From Sparassis latifolia (Eukaryota; Basidiomycota; Agaricomycetes; Polyporales; Sparassidaceae), in the NCBI GenBank assembly GCA_018466975.1, contig CM031557.1, positions 930,001 through 994,000 on the forward strand: a DNA stretch of 64,000 bases. Direction: 5' to 3'. Of the stretch, positions 48,496 through 59,900 are shown piece after piece (positions within the stretch are counted from its first letter, which is position 1; the number at the start of each line of letters is the position of its first letter). Under the pieces are notes generated by a model. The model was given only the letters and a program-made list of their open reading frames with translations. It was not told the origin of the DNA and ran no database searches. A program made the translations under genes and the position numbers.

Positions 48496-50740
48496 AGCGT
48501 GCTCGTGTTGGGTGAGAGACAGTAGAATCTAAGAGAAACGCGAGGAACTCCGAGTCGTCCTTTCGCAACTTCGCCGGCGCTACCTGCCAGTGGGCGCTAC
48601 TACTACAAGTATACTTGCCCGCTATCTGATAAGATCGTAGTTGGGCAACTTGAAGTCCGCCGTGGACTTGAAGATCGCCGCGGAACCACTCGGCGACAAT
48701 GCGTTCTAGCTGCTTCCGGCGTGGTTTTGTATATCGTGGCTCTACCGGATACCGGATCTCTGTTCCCAACGGAGACTTTGAAGACTGCCGACCGGTCATG
48801 GAAGATGACAGTCTGTACTACCTGCTTCCCATTCGGAAGGCCTTCAAGTTGGAAATCACTACATAGCCCGCTGAATAGAGGATCTTCCTGAGATGCATCA
48901 TCGGATAGCGCATTTTCTCGTTCATCCTCATCTCCGTTGGCAAGTGATGTGCTTCTTCACGGTACCGTCTGTTCGCCAATTTTTGTCTCAGCTTTTCCTC
49001 TGTACTCTGCTTCTTATTAATATATTCACCGGTACGCATCGCAACCTTTCACAGCCCGACCAAGAATTTGACGCACCCTACCTCGCTGTTTGTAGAGTAT
49101 TGTCCCCTCTCTCAATGTCTCAGTCATCTTAGCGGTCTCCTTTGAGTCCCGCTCCAAATACTTCAACCATTCCTAGTGCTCCCATCTCCCGTCTCTGCTA
49201 GATAGTTCTTGATGTTCACCCTGTATACCTGGCGAGATAAGAGCAGTGCGGGAGGCTAGGTGCAGCAATAGAAGCCACAAGAACCCAAAACAAGAGAGCG
49301 GGTGTGGTTTTTAGCGCGATATCTTCACTCCGTGGCGCGCCGTACATACTGATACATCTAACATTGTCTCGCTAGGCCCCAGGGTTGACTGCTGAAGACC
49401 TCGCTCGGTTTCCGGAGTAGCCGTGCAGGTATTCGAGCGGTGCTCGAGATGGCCGACCCGTTGCTGTTGGAAGGTCTTGCAACGTGTAGCTGATGACGTT
49501 TGAGTTGTCTTGTGTTGACGAAGACTCGAACTTCCACCGCAGACTTGAGCCTGCGAGGAACAGCGACTTTCACGCTTAGCGGTGTCGACAGATTTTGAAG
49601 CCCGACATTGATGTCGGGGGCATCTACGATGAGCCATTCAGTGGCTTGTATCGTTCCATTCCCTTGTTCAATCTGGCCAAGAAGATACGACTCTCAGTAG
49701 AACGTGGTTAGTAAAGGGCTGACATTTCTGATATGTAGGTGATCAACACAACGCTTTCACAGGAAGACACGAAGCCGCGATTGCCACGGACCCTTTAATC
49801 ACAGAATTTGGACAGGACAACATAAATTGTCGTCATTGCCCATGCTCAACTACGCTAAACGGTCGATGCCGCAGTGGAATAAATTTTGGCCGTGCATCAG
49901 CAAGTTTCTAACAATAGGCATTCAAGGCTTAGGGATCTGGGCATGTCTCCGTGGGATGGAGGACGCATACTTTGTGCGTTTACTCCATTGGGCAATCTCA
50001 GGTGCCTCGTTGCTAACTGTGGTATTTGTGTTCGGAAGGAGTAGAGCACCAAGCGTCCAGTCCCGACCCGTGCACGGTTGATTCGTTGGATGAATTTCGA
50101 TGTGCTTTGACTTCGACGCTTCTGTGTCCGCTCCAACCGCGTCACCGTCACGAAGCTTGAAGCCTTGTCACAGTAAATGGCCTAAATGCTGCAGCTATGA
50201 AGACATCTGTAGTACGGTATGTATTGCTCACTCCTTTCATACTGCGTATTTTCGCTGACGATTACACTCACCAATCTAAGCTTGAGCACTAGCTTCAAGG
50301 TCGAATGCAAAATCTACGTTCCCTGCGAGGCTGAAGCCCTACGTTCGAACGTTTTGCGGCGTCGTGACATTTACCTCGGTCGCTGCGTGCTTCGTAACTT
50401 ACCAACCCAACTTAGGACTATTTCAGTACTTCTTCCGCGCTTTTCCTCGTCTACATTCCCTGACGATGTACGTCGTCGAATGCAACAGCAGTCTGCCGAT
50501 TGATTCCTCCCCGCGTCTCATTCACACACAAGTTTCGCAGTAGGATCGAACCTCGCGTCTTCGGCTGTATACAAAACGCGTCCTAGTCAGACTACAGCGG
50601 CTCATCCGGACGCTAGGGTCTGTACCTGAAGAACCGATTTAACCTTTGACACGCATCAACCTTTCGAAGGTATGCCGATCTGCTGCTGTCCGCTACATCC
50701 ATTTTGACTTCGCGCCAGTGTTCGCAACGAAGCGGTGCCT
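48496..50740. other. 2.2 kb without a supported gene
   Basis: The first few hundred bases are the promoter of the Sfh5-like gene. Frames such as 49827-50081 have no recognised motif and lack a plausible start. No clear repeat was seen in this part. Confidence 0.4.
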
Positions 50741-50780
50741 TGAACGAGATCGAACGAGATCGAACGAGATTGAGCGAGAT
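50741..50780 (+). repeat. Four copies of a 10-bp tandem repeat
   Basis: TGAACGAGAT, CGAACGAGAT, CGAACGAGAT and TGAGCGAGAT follow each other without gaps, ending 17 bp before the inverted-repeat element at 50798. Confidence 0.85.
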
Positions 50781-50797
50781 TTCGTTACTGCAGCATA

Positions 50798-51562
50798 CTA
50801 GGACCCCCGACAATTGGGGAGGATCCCTGAGCCGATTTCGGACAAATTTTGGACTTTTGAGAGCGCCATCCCTGATTTTTCACGGACAAATCAGGGGGTC
50901 AACCCGTGGATGGCCTGAGGATTTTCACGGACAGACGTACCGGACATCATGGATGCCTGATCCCCCTCCGGACAAAGTTCGACCCCGGCCGAACCTATCT
51001 ACGTATGAGGCCGGCACCGGGGCGGAAGGGGGCTCGGACAGGCTCAGACTCCAGTGACTTACTACTGCCTTCAAAAGCTCTAGGCGCTGTCTAGTCGCAC
51101 AGACACGCCGCTTCGAAGTTTGTAGTTGACATCTCAGCGGCCTCACATAAGTGTCTTCCTGAAGATGGGAACTCGCTAAGAACAGTAGAAGGTGCTTACC
51201 TTACGATGTCACTATCGTAGTAGCCTTGAATTCCGTCTCAAGTAATAGACAGAATGTGTTACACAAAGGGGCATGCTCATTCCTTCATTCTCGCAGCTCG
51301 GAAAGCGGTTCTGAAATTTGGAGCCTCCCGACGAGGCCTGATTCGTGAATACGGACAAAATTGGAGCCTCCTGAGGCTTGATCTGGGAGCCCGGACATTT
51401 CTGTGCTGAACGGATGCCTGGTCCAAACCCCGGACAAATTTGACCTCCGAGGGCCGGAGGCCTGGTTTTTCGCGGACATTTCAGGCCAGAAATCGGCTTC
51501 TGCTAACGGACATTTTGGGCTCCTCAGGATCAGGCATTTCCACCAATTGTCGGGGGTCCTAG
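50798..51562. mobile_element. Inverted-repeat element with perfect 20-bp termini
   Basis: CTAGGACCCCCGACAATTGG at 50798-50817 returns as its exact reverse complement at 51543-51562, and similarity continues outwards (GCAGCATA against CAGTATG). The 765-bp interior is filled with variants of CGGACA followed by A/T-rich words, on a background of GAGGCC and CCTGATC words, so it looks internally repeated. No transposase frame is present, so the element is non-autonomous. Confidence 0.75.
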
Positions 51563-51591
51563 CATACTGTAGCGAAACGACCTTAGGTTCA

Positions 51592-51971
51592 GTCACGGGT
51601 CACAGCCCTTGTGAACTGAACCTATTTGGGCGCTTGTCACGGGTCACAGATAATTATGAACTGGCGGCTCAACAGAATGGTCACGAGCGCTAAATATTCG
51701 TTTGCGGGCGCTTATCTGTAGCGTGCCGTTCTGAGTGACTCTGACACGGCTGACCCGAATGTGTGAGCCTTTACATGCAATATAGTGCATGCTCAGAATC
51801 ACTGTGGCTTGTACTACTGTACAGTCTGGTTGTATAATGAGCCATCAAGCTTGAGGGAAATCCGACTTCCAGCCTCTACGAGCGCCTGCGGCTGGTGAAC
51901 TGAACTAGTGTCCCATGTCACACTGACTTGTGAACTGTGAACTAAGTCAAGCCAGCATGTCACGGGTCACA
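51592..51971 (+). repeat. Three copies of GTCACGGGTCACA
   Basis: The 13-mer is at 51592-51604, 51636-51648 and 51959-51971. It is itself a near-direct repeat of GTCAC. Copies 1 and 3 have CTTGTGAACTG nearby. These may be ends of one or two further small mobile elements. Confidence 0.55.
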
Positions 51972-52122
51972 CCCCGTCCCCGACTCCAGGAACTGGAGGA
52001 GGGCTTTGGCAAGGGGAAACGGCAGACGCCTCTGCGAATGAAGTTGTGCGAAAACAACATCAGTAAATAAGTTGAGTAATAACACTTACGATTTGAGTCT
52101 TGACTCCGTCTAGGATTCCGGT

Positions 52123-52340
52123 CGCGAACGTCGCTGTTGCACTGGACCTGTCGACACTGTTCGAGTGCAGGTCTATTTACGTAAGATCGCGCTCGCGAAC
52201 GTTCCGCCCTTGCGCTCGACCTGCCCACGGTGTTCCAGCGCAGGTCTATTCACGTAGGATGGCGCTCGCAAACATCACGTGCGCGCTCGATTTCTCGACG
52301 ATGTTGGCGCTGCTGGACGACGTTACACCTCAGTGTCGCT
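52123..52340 (+). repeat. Tandem repeat with a unit of about 72 bp
   Basis: Two full units and a partial third begin at 52123, 52194 and 52267 with CGCGAACG or CGCAAACA and share GCAGGTCTATT-ACGTA. The copies differ at many sites, so the array is old. Confidence 0.7.
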
Positions 52341-52642
52341 CCTCGACGAGTCGCTATACGACATCATTCTGTTTTGCATGTGAGTGTATTCTTCTTCTCG
52401 TATTATTACTAATCTACTGATTCACCACTAAACCATGTAGAATCTACGTGGACCTGCTCTCTTGAAGACATAGTTTTCGCATTTTTTGCGACTGTTTCGG
52501 ACAAGTGTAGCTGCAAAATAGGTGCGTCTATGCTTGTTGACTTGTTCAAATGGATACTTACAGTTTAATTTGCACAATGCAGTTGCTATTTGTGATACTG
52601 TGTTCACAGTTTCGCAGTGCTGTTTTGATTGAGTTCGTGTCT

Positions 52643-52790
52643 AAGCACGTTAAACATTTCGTGTTCAAGCACGTTAAACATTTCGTGTTCAAGCACGTTA
52701 AATATTTTGTGTTCAAGCACATTAAGTATTTGTCTTCAAGCACGCTGTTCAAGTACACTAAGGATTTGTGTTGAAACACCTTTAAATCTT
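52643..52790 (+). repeat. 24-bp tandem repeat upstream of the Helitron gene
   Basis: The unit AAGCACGTTAAACATTTCGTGTTC is present twice exactly from 52643, followed by three or four copies with growing change (AAGCACGTTAAATATTTT, AAGCACATTAAGTATTTG, AAGTACACTAAGGATTTG). It ends about 35 bp before the RepHel start at 52825 and may belong to its leader or promoter. Confidence 0.85.
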
Positions 52791-52824
52791 CGGACTGAAG
52801 TAGCGTAAGCGATTGACTTTAGCC

Positions 52825-55368
52825 ATGGCAGATTTCAATCCCTCATGGTTCTATTTGTCTGATGAACAGTATTTGCGTACACTCCAAAGGTTAAGTCTTC
52901 ATACTCTGCAGTCTGCAGCTGTGTCATCTCACTGTTTAATACCTCAGAAAGACCGTAACAAGTCTGAGATTTGCAGAAGACTTCTTGTTGACTTTCAATT
53001 GAGTCGTGCATCTGTTGCTATCATGTCCAATGAAGATGTAGCAAAGTGTCTGCATGGTGATGATCAACTTCTCAAATCTCGGTATGCTCTGCTCAGTGCT
53101 CTGTATATTAAATTGTATGGTGAACCTGTAGCACTAGCAATACGTTCTGCGAACTCTCCACTTTTTGAGGAACATCCATTAATTGGATATGCCATACCGC
53201 CTGTAGAATTATGTATAGAATTACCCTGGTTTGTCACTCCAGCTAGTGTTCTCATTCACCGTTTGTCATCTGTGTTAATGCGAACACTTTATAACTATGG
53301 TATTACGTTTACAAACCAATTGCCGGTAAAATGTCATGCACGTTGCACAGTTATAGTTGAGCATATTGTTGAGTTGTCCCAGTACTTATTCAAAGTTGAA
53401 TCTTCAAAGTTTTTGAATACTATCTTGTGTCATTTACCATTCTTATCTCAGAGTGAGTTATGTAGTCCTCGTAGTGAACTGATTTTCAAGCTACTAAAGT
53501 CAAGTGTTCCATCTGAGATTTTTGATAAATTAAACATGGAGTCTCATACAAACAGTGATGCAAAGAAAGAGCAGCGTAGAGTTGAAAAGGCGTTAGAAAT
53601 TGAACAGGACAGTGCAGAGACAAAAGCATATATTGATGCATGGCCACAACTTGTTCCTCACAATGTGATTCTTAACTGTCTGAACAATTATTACACTCAT
53701 ACTCAGTGGCATTCACCTTCAATTTGTGCTGTATGTGCTCGTCAGTCACATGAGATTCATATTTCTGAATATAAGATGGATGGTTTACTGCTGAATAAGC
53801 AAGTATTATCTGCATTCCAAATCACAGATCCTTTCATTCTAGAAAACTGCGTAGTTAAACAGAATAGCTCTGAGTTTGTTTTTAAGGACTCAAGGTTAGA
53901 CGGCTGTATGTTGGACAAGAAAGGGCTGACTTATGATAATGGCATGGTCACAGCTATCAAAATTTGTTCGAGCTGCTATACAGCAATACAACATCGTACT
54001 ACACCACAATATGGCTTAGTTAATAATCTGTATCGTGGTTGTCTGCCTGAGCAATACAATGATATAACCTGGGTTGAAGAAATGGTTTGTGCAATCTACC
54101 GTAGCACTGCACATGTCACAAGAATTTATCAGTCATCTGACCCTGCACAGCCAAAGGTGTTTCATGGAAACACATGTGCACATGATTTAAATGTTGTTTC
54201 CACAGCATCAGTGCTTCCAAGAACACCTGCCGATGTTGCTGGTATGCTTACAGTTGTTTTTATTGGTCCACATAAGTTTAAGCCTGAGTACGTAGGAAAC
54301 ATGTATCGTGTGCGGAAGCGTAAGATTTGGAGCTTCTTACTGTGGCTTAAGAGTCATAACAAGTTGTATAAACATATGACTTTTGATCTGTCTGCACTTG
54401 ATATGTATCCTGAAGATGATGTGTTACCGGGTCTTAGTTCACGAATTGTCGAAGATCACAGAATGGATACTACACTTATATTTCAAGATGAAACGGCAGG
54501 CTTTTCAGAACATCCTGCAGAATTATTTGCCAAAAGCTGCCCTCTATCAAATGAACCACAACTTATGATGGAGAAAATGGGCATGTCAGATCCAGAAGGA
54601 GATAAACTTAGTGGGAGAAGCTTTACTGCTGCGGCAATAAGAAGTATAGTTAATCCAACTGCATCGCAACCTGATCTTGTAGTTCATCATGGTATGCTGC
54701 CTGTCTCTGAATACAACAATCCTAACTTGTTTCCAGGTATGTTTCCAACACTATATCCATTTGGCATTGGTGGGTTTGAAGATCCTAGTAGGCCAAAGCC
54801 AATAGAGTTTGATACTCAGGTCAACTACTATCTTGATCTTGCAGACAAGGCATTTCGGTATCATCACATGTTTATGTTCATTGCACTTAATATATGGCAG
54901 CGTCGCTCTGCTCACTTACACACACACTTTGCAGTACAAAAGCCCTACTTTCAGACTATCGCTAGAAGATTAGTCACTCTTTCACCCTCCTTGCTTATGT
55001 CAGTCTCTAACCATCTTGAGAATGAAGGTAAATATGCAGATTTGACTGACCAGCAAAAAGATGCATTAGACTTGCTAAAGCATGTGAACACTATTGGTGG
55101 ACATATTCCTGGTTCTCAAGCCTCAAAAATTCGGGTCAGAAATGAGATACGTAGCTACTTTGGTTACTTTGGCATGCCACATATTTACATGACCATAAAT
55201 CCTTCGCCTGCACATAATCCAATTTTCCAAGTCATGTATGGTGACACTACTGTAGACTTGGCCAAACGATTTCCACTAGTTGTGCCTGCACATGAGCGTG
55301 CTGCGGCTGGCCAAAGATCCAGTTGCAGCATGCGATTTCTTCTACTTTTGTATACACACTATATTTGA
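52825..55368 (+). CDS. Helitron RepHel, part 1 (N-terminal region)
   Basis: The frame opens at the ATG at 52825 (MADFNPSWFYLSDEQYL) and runs 847 residues. It is the N-terminal part of a Helitron replication initiator/helicase: zinc-finger-like Cys pairs (CAVCARQSH, KICSSCYT), GLVNNLYRG, the Helitron-like N domain (NLFPGMFPTLYPFGIGG), and SHLHTHFAV-like and YFGMPHIYMTINPSPAHNP before the Rep motifs. At about 55300-55310 the meaningful sequence moves to the next frame (LAKDPVA), and the last 20 residues before the stop at 55368 are off-frame. No intron fits. Base composition here is AT-rich, unlike the host genes in the window. Confidence 0.85.
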   Translation: MADFNPSWFYLSDEQYLRTLQRLSLHTLQSAAVSSHCLIPQKDRNKSEICRRLLVDFQLSRASVAIMSNEDVAKCLHGDDQLLKSRYALLSALYIKLYGEPVALAIRSANSPLFEEHPLIGYAIPPVELCIELPWFVTPASVLIHRLSSVLMRTLYNYGITFTNQLPVKCHARCTVIVEHIVELSQYLFKVESSKFLNTILCHLPFLSQSELCSPRSELIFKLLKSSVPSEIFDKLNMESHTNSDAKKEQRRVEKALEIEQDSAETKAYIDAWPQLVPHNVILNCLNNYYTHTQWHSPSICAVCARQSHEIHISEYKMDGLLLNKQVLSAFQITDPFILENCVVKQNSSEFVFKDSRLDGCMLDKKGLTYDNGMVTAIKICSSCYTAIQHRTTPQYGLVNNLYRGCLPEQYNDITWVEEMVCAIYRSTAHVTRIYQSSDPAQPKVFHGNTCAHDLNVVSTASVLPRTPADVAGMLTVVFIGPHKFKPEYVGNMYRVRKRKIWSFLLWLKSHNKLYKHMTFDLSALDMYPEDDVLPGLSSRIVEDHRMDTTLIFQDETAGFSEHPAELFAKSCPLSNEPQLMMEKMGMSDPEGDKLSGRSFTAAAIRSIVNPTASQPDLVVHHGMLPVSEYNNPNLFPGMFPTLYPFGIGGFEDPSRPKPIEFDTQVNYYLDLADKAFRYHHMFMFIALNIWQRRSAHLHTHFAVQKPYFQTIARRLVTLSPSLLMSVSNHLENEGKYADLTDQQKDALDLLKHVNTIGGHIPGSQASKIRVRNEIRSYFGYFGMPHIYMTINPSPAHNPIFQVMYGDTTVDLAKRFPLVVPAHERAAAGQRSSCSMRFLLLLYTHYI

Positions 55369-56887
55369 AGACCTCTTGGGCTGGGATTTTTCTAAGAGAC
55401 GCTCCAAAAGGCAAGGTGGAATCTTAGGAAAGTTGCGTGCATTTTATGGTACACCTGAATGTACTGAGCGTGGTACACTGCATGGTCACTTTGTATTATG
55501 GCTACTTGGAGGTCTGAATCCTTCTGATTTGCATGCTAGGTTGCGTGACAGTCATGAGTTTGAATACCGATTTTTCAGATACTGGGAGAGCATTATATTT
55601 CATCACTTGCCTAATATTGATATGCAAGTTGATCAAACGTACGAACCTCGTATTGAACGACCACCACAACCACCTATTGTTGGTGAATCGGCACTCAATA
55701 TTCTGAATGAATGGGAGTCAGTGTTTGTCACTGAAATTAAAAAATGTGGAGAAGTCTTGCAGCGTCATCAACACCGTAAAGTCTGTGAAAAATACGGTAA
55801 TGAAGGTAAATGCAGATTTTTATTTCCCCATGAGGTTGTTGAGAGCTCATATTTTGATCGTAATACTAACTCTGTCATTCTGATGTGTAAAGATGCAAAT
55901 GTGAACTACTACAATCCATATATTCTGGTTTTTTGCAGACATAATCATGACATTAAATGTATTCTTTCTGGTAAAGCTGCGAAGGCTGCAATGTTTTATA
56001 TTACAGACTATATTACTAAGGTTGACCTAAAAACCTATCAGATGCTATCATTGTTATCAAAGGCAGTAGCAAGTTTACCCAGTGGCAATGACCAATCCTC
56101 GCAATTGACTAGTTACAGTACAAAAACCTTACTAAATAGGTGCTTGGCTCAATTCTTGCGTCAACAACAGATCCACTCTCAGCAAGCAGCCTGGTACATA
56201 CGTAAGAGAGGCGATAGTATTTCATCACATCCTACAAAGCCCTTGCTATCTATTTTGTTACTGCTTTATGTGGTGGAGCATTATTCATTTGCTATGCAAA
56301 TTGAAAGTCAGAGTGGTGAGGATAATCATTCTGATGCTGATGACATAGAAGAGTGTACTATCAATATTAAAGTGAATAAAAATGGACAGCTACTCGAACG
56401 GAACCAAATTGATGATTACATCTACAGACCAGACACTCTTTCTCACTTAAACTTCTATGACTTCTGCAGATACTTCACATTAGAGTCTAAAACAGCACAG
56501 CATAACCATCATACATCAGATGATCGACTAGGTGTACTTCCACGTCTTTCTGTAAAGGAACAACATCCTCTTGCAGATACACATGTACTTGTTGAGCACT
56601 TCAGTCCAATGCATGTTGACTTTAATATGGAGCGTGTTCCACGTCCAATTGGTACACTGATCCCTCGCCGTGAAAATAGTGAAAGGTATGCAATATTTAT
56701 GCTGGCACACTTTAAACCATTCAGTGATACAGTTCCACTTGTAGAGTACGGTGACACCTTTCAGCATACCTTCAGTGTATATGACTTTAGTGAGTTCAGC
56801 AAAACCAAGATGCGCAACTGGGAGGCAGCATATGAATGCGAAGATGCAAGAGACAGTGAGCGGTTGCGCAAGCGGCGGCGCTGCTAG
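55280..56887 (+). CDS. Helitron RepHel, part 2 (HUH nuclease)
   Basis: In-frame continuation of the RepHel protein from about 55305: LAKDPVAACDFF, then FEDLLGWDF, the HUH metal-binding motif in GTLHGHFVLW (codons at 55481-55489), and the Rep tyrosine region DYITKVDLKTYQML near 56010-56045. Rep nucleases of this type cut one strand, stay bound through Tyr and drive rolling-circle transposition. Further on come GTLIPRRENSERYA and the normal link to the helicase, NWEAAYECEDARDSERLRKR. There the frame breaks again within GCGGCGGCG (56872-56880), followed by a stop at 56885. The frame has no ATG of its own at a sensible place, so it is a broken part, not a separate gene. Confidence 0.85.
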   Translation: MCLHMSVLRLAKDPVAACDFFYFCIHTIFEDLLGWDFSKRRSKRQGGILGKLRAFYGTPECTERGTLHGHFVLWLLGGLNPSDLHARLRDSHEFEYRFFRYWESIIFHHLPNIDMQVDQTYEPRIERPPQPPIVGESALNILNEWESVFVTEIKKCGEVLQRHQHRKVCEKYGNEGKCRFLFPHEVVESSYFDRNTNSVILMCKDANVNYYNPYILVFCRHNHDIKCILSGKAAKAAMFYITDYITKVDLKTYQMLSLLSKAVASLPSGNDQSSQLTSYSTKTLLNRCLAQFLRQQQIHSQQAAWYIRKRGDSISSHPTKPLLSILLLLYVVEHYSFAMQIESQSGEDNHSDADDIEECTINIKVNKNGQLLERNQIDDYIYRPDTLSHLNFYDFCRYFTLESKTAQHNHHTSDDRLGVLPRLSVKEQHPLADTHVLVEHFSPMHVDFNMERVPRPIGTLIPRRENSERYAIFMLAHFKPFSDTVPLVEYGDTFQHTFSVYDFSEFSKTKMRNWEAAYECEDARDSERLRKRRRC

Positions 56888-56901
56888 CAGAATCACGTCA
56901 C

Positions 56902-59900
56902 TTGACAAAATCCATGTACTCATCTGTTACAGCAGACACAGATGATGATGTTGATGTTACATCACATGATAGACGAAGTGCAGTCAATGACTTTAAGATA
57001 CAGCAGTTTGTCTCTTTACTTGAACAGTGCAATTGGCTCCATCACAACACTTATCACAAGATAGCTGCACTATCCACTGTTAAATATAATATAACCCACT
57101 TGCAGTTGCAGAAGTGGAAGTCAGCCCTACATGAGCAAGAGATGCAAGTAATGCAGAAAAGACGTAATGCTGGCAACATGAGCTCTCAGTTTACTCTCGA
57201 AAAAACTCCTGCATACACTGAGTATTACATGATGCCTACAATACCAGAACAATTAACCACATCCACAGAAGCCCCAAATATGAGTGATACTACTGCATTA
57301 GTTGAACAGTCCCCAATGAAAGTTCTACAGTCTGTTCAGACATCCTACAGTTTAAATGCTAAGCAGGCATGTGCCTTTCAGATTTGTGCAAAACATTTTA
57401 TTCAAAACTATGTAGTCAAATCAGACACTGTAATGGAACCGCTGTACTTGTTGCTCACCGGTCCCGGTGGCACAGGCAAGACGCATGTTGTCAAAGCCTT
57501 GAAAGAATTGATGACATACTTTGGCTGCTTATACCAAATTCGTTTTCTTGCACCTACCGGCTCTGCTGCTGCTCTAATCGATGGAATGACAATTCACAAA
57601 GGACTCGGTTTGAAGATACAATCAAAGACAAAGGGTAAAGGCAACAGGCGACTGGGCGAAAGTGAACAGGACTATACAGTAACAATTAGTGTTCAAAATC
57701 GTACAGTATTGCGTGATGAATGGCAGCGTGTTGAGTTTGTACTTATTGATGAAATCTCACTGGTTAGCTGTCAGTTACTCTCTGAGATAGATCATGCATT
57801 ACGTTATGCCAAAGAAAAACCAGATGTATGGTTTGGAGGTATTAATATAATTTTTGCGGGAGATTTTTATCAATATCCTCCAGTAGGTGGCACACCACTA
57901 TACACACCTATATCAGCATATGCAAGACAGACATCAGATGAACTCAGCAAGAGGCTTGGTCGACTTGCATGGAAGCAAGTAAATGCAGTGGTAGAGTTGA
58001 CTGAGCAACAACGTATGAAAGATGATCCTGAGTATGGTGATGCAGTCAACAGATTGCGAACACGTGAATGCACAATGGGAGATGTTGACCTATTTAATAC
58101 ACGGGTAGTTAAGTCAGCGACCCATCTTGATGGCCTTCAAATAAAAGATGATGATGATGATCCTACAGTAATTGTCAATACCAACCTGCTACGACAAGTT
58201 ATTAATACTGAAAAGGCACAGGCAAACTGTGATGCAGACAATGGTTTGAGCTTAATAATATGCACAGCAGTCGATAAGATTGATGGTCAGGTACCTGAGA
58301 AATCCATTCGTGATGCACTTCTGCGGCTCAATGTAACACCACTTACTTCTGAAGGTGCCCTCCCAGCATTCATTTCATTATATGTAGGCATGCCTGTGGT
58401 ACTACGCAGTCGAAACATCTCCACAGAACTTGGAATCACCAATGGTGCTCAAGGCATAGTTAGGCACATCTCGATTAAACACTGTCCTGTCGGATACACA
58501 TATGCAGATTGTGTTATAGTTGAGTTTCCTACAAGCAAGGTACATCTGCCTGATTTGCCTTCAGGCTATGTGCCTATTGCTCCAACAACATGGCGGTTTA
58601 CAACTACACTTAGAGATGCCAATGGAGATACACAAAGGTACCAAGTTACCCGACTGCAACTCATCATACAACCTGCATTTGCGGTCACCGGCCACACATC
58701 GCAAGGCAAAACACTGCCTAAAGTACTTAACAACATGACTGAGGGCGGCTTTGCAGCCTACGTTGCTGCGTCGAGAGCACGCACACGAAATGGTCTATTC
58801 ATCTCAGAGCCAGTAAAGTTGGAACAGCTAAACAAGCCTGTTTCTGCTGACCTATACCATGAGACACAGAAATTTAAAGTGCTTGAGCAAAATACTTTAA
58901 TTCACTATGGCTTTAAAACAGGATCCCTCGTACCTTTGCCAAATCCTGAAAGTGAAGATGACATCTCCACAAAGTCATTTCATGTCAACTTTAGTGACAG
59001 TAGCTCACAGTCAAAAGGAACCAAACGGAAAGCCTCACAAATGGAAGAATCAGGGATTTTGCCATCAATGTCAATGCCACATTCTGACTCATCACCATAC
59101 ATGTACAAGCACGGTTGCCAATGGTCATCCACAGACTACTCATGTGCATATGATGCCACATTTATGTCACTTTATCACAGCTACTCTCAACTGAGCTCTT
59201 CTTTGCGTGCAATGTGGAAGAATCAGTCAGCTATTGCTAGTCTGTTGGTCAGTTGTTTTGAGAATCTGAGCCCAGACTCCAGTGCCGAGCAGTTTAACAT
59301 GCAATGTGATTTTCTCCGAGATTTTCTTAGTAGACGATCACCTATGGAATATCCAAGATATGGTCCACAGTTTGCCTCTGCAGCAAGCATAATTGAATGT
59401 GCATTGGAAAACACCACTAACAATATAGTCACGACCATACAGTGTCTTGCCTGTCATCAAACACGCCCAATCACACTAAGAATCCCATCTGTTATTGTGT
59501 CCACCGGCATGCAGTCCTCTGCTGAAACTCAAACTATACAAACTTGGTTAAGTAAGACCATGACATCATCCATTCTGCATGCAAGAAGATTACTATGTCA
59601 ATGCGACAGTGAAGTTGATCATAATATAAGCAACATTACACCACCGCCCATCCTATACTTTGAATATCCGTCACAGGAACATACAGTTATCACTCCCATA
59701 TTTGATCTGGAATTCAATATGCAGACCACCTACTCATTGGCAACTGTAATATACTTTGGATCTAGTCACTTTACAGCACGTCTCCTCCACTCTCACAACT
59801 CAGGATGGATATACGACGACCAACAGAATGACGGTGTCCCACAATATGAAAACAGAATGGATACCGATGACCTTACACCACTCCTTACACTCGACGGACG

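Noticed and set aside
52643..52790. CRISPR-like array
   Set aside because: The repeats are directly adjacent without spacers and the genome is fungal.
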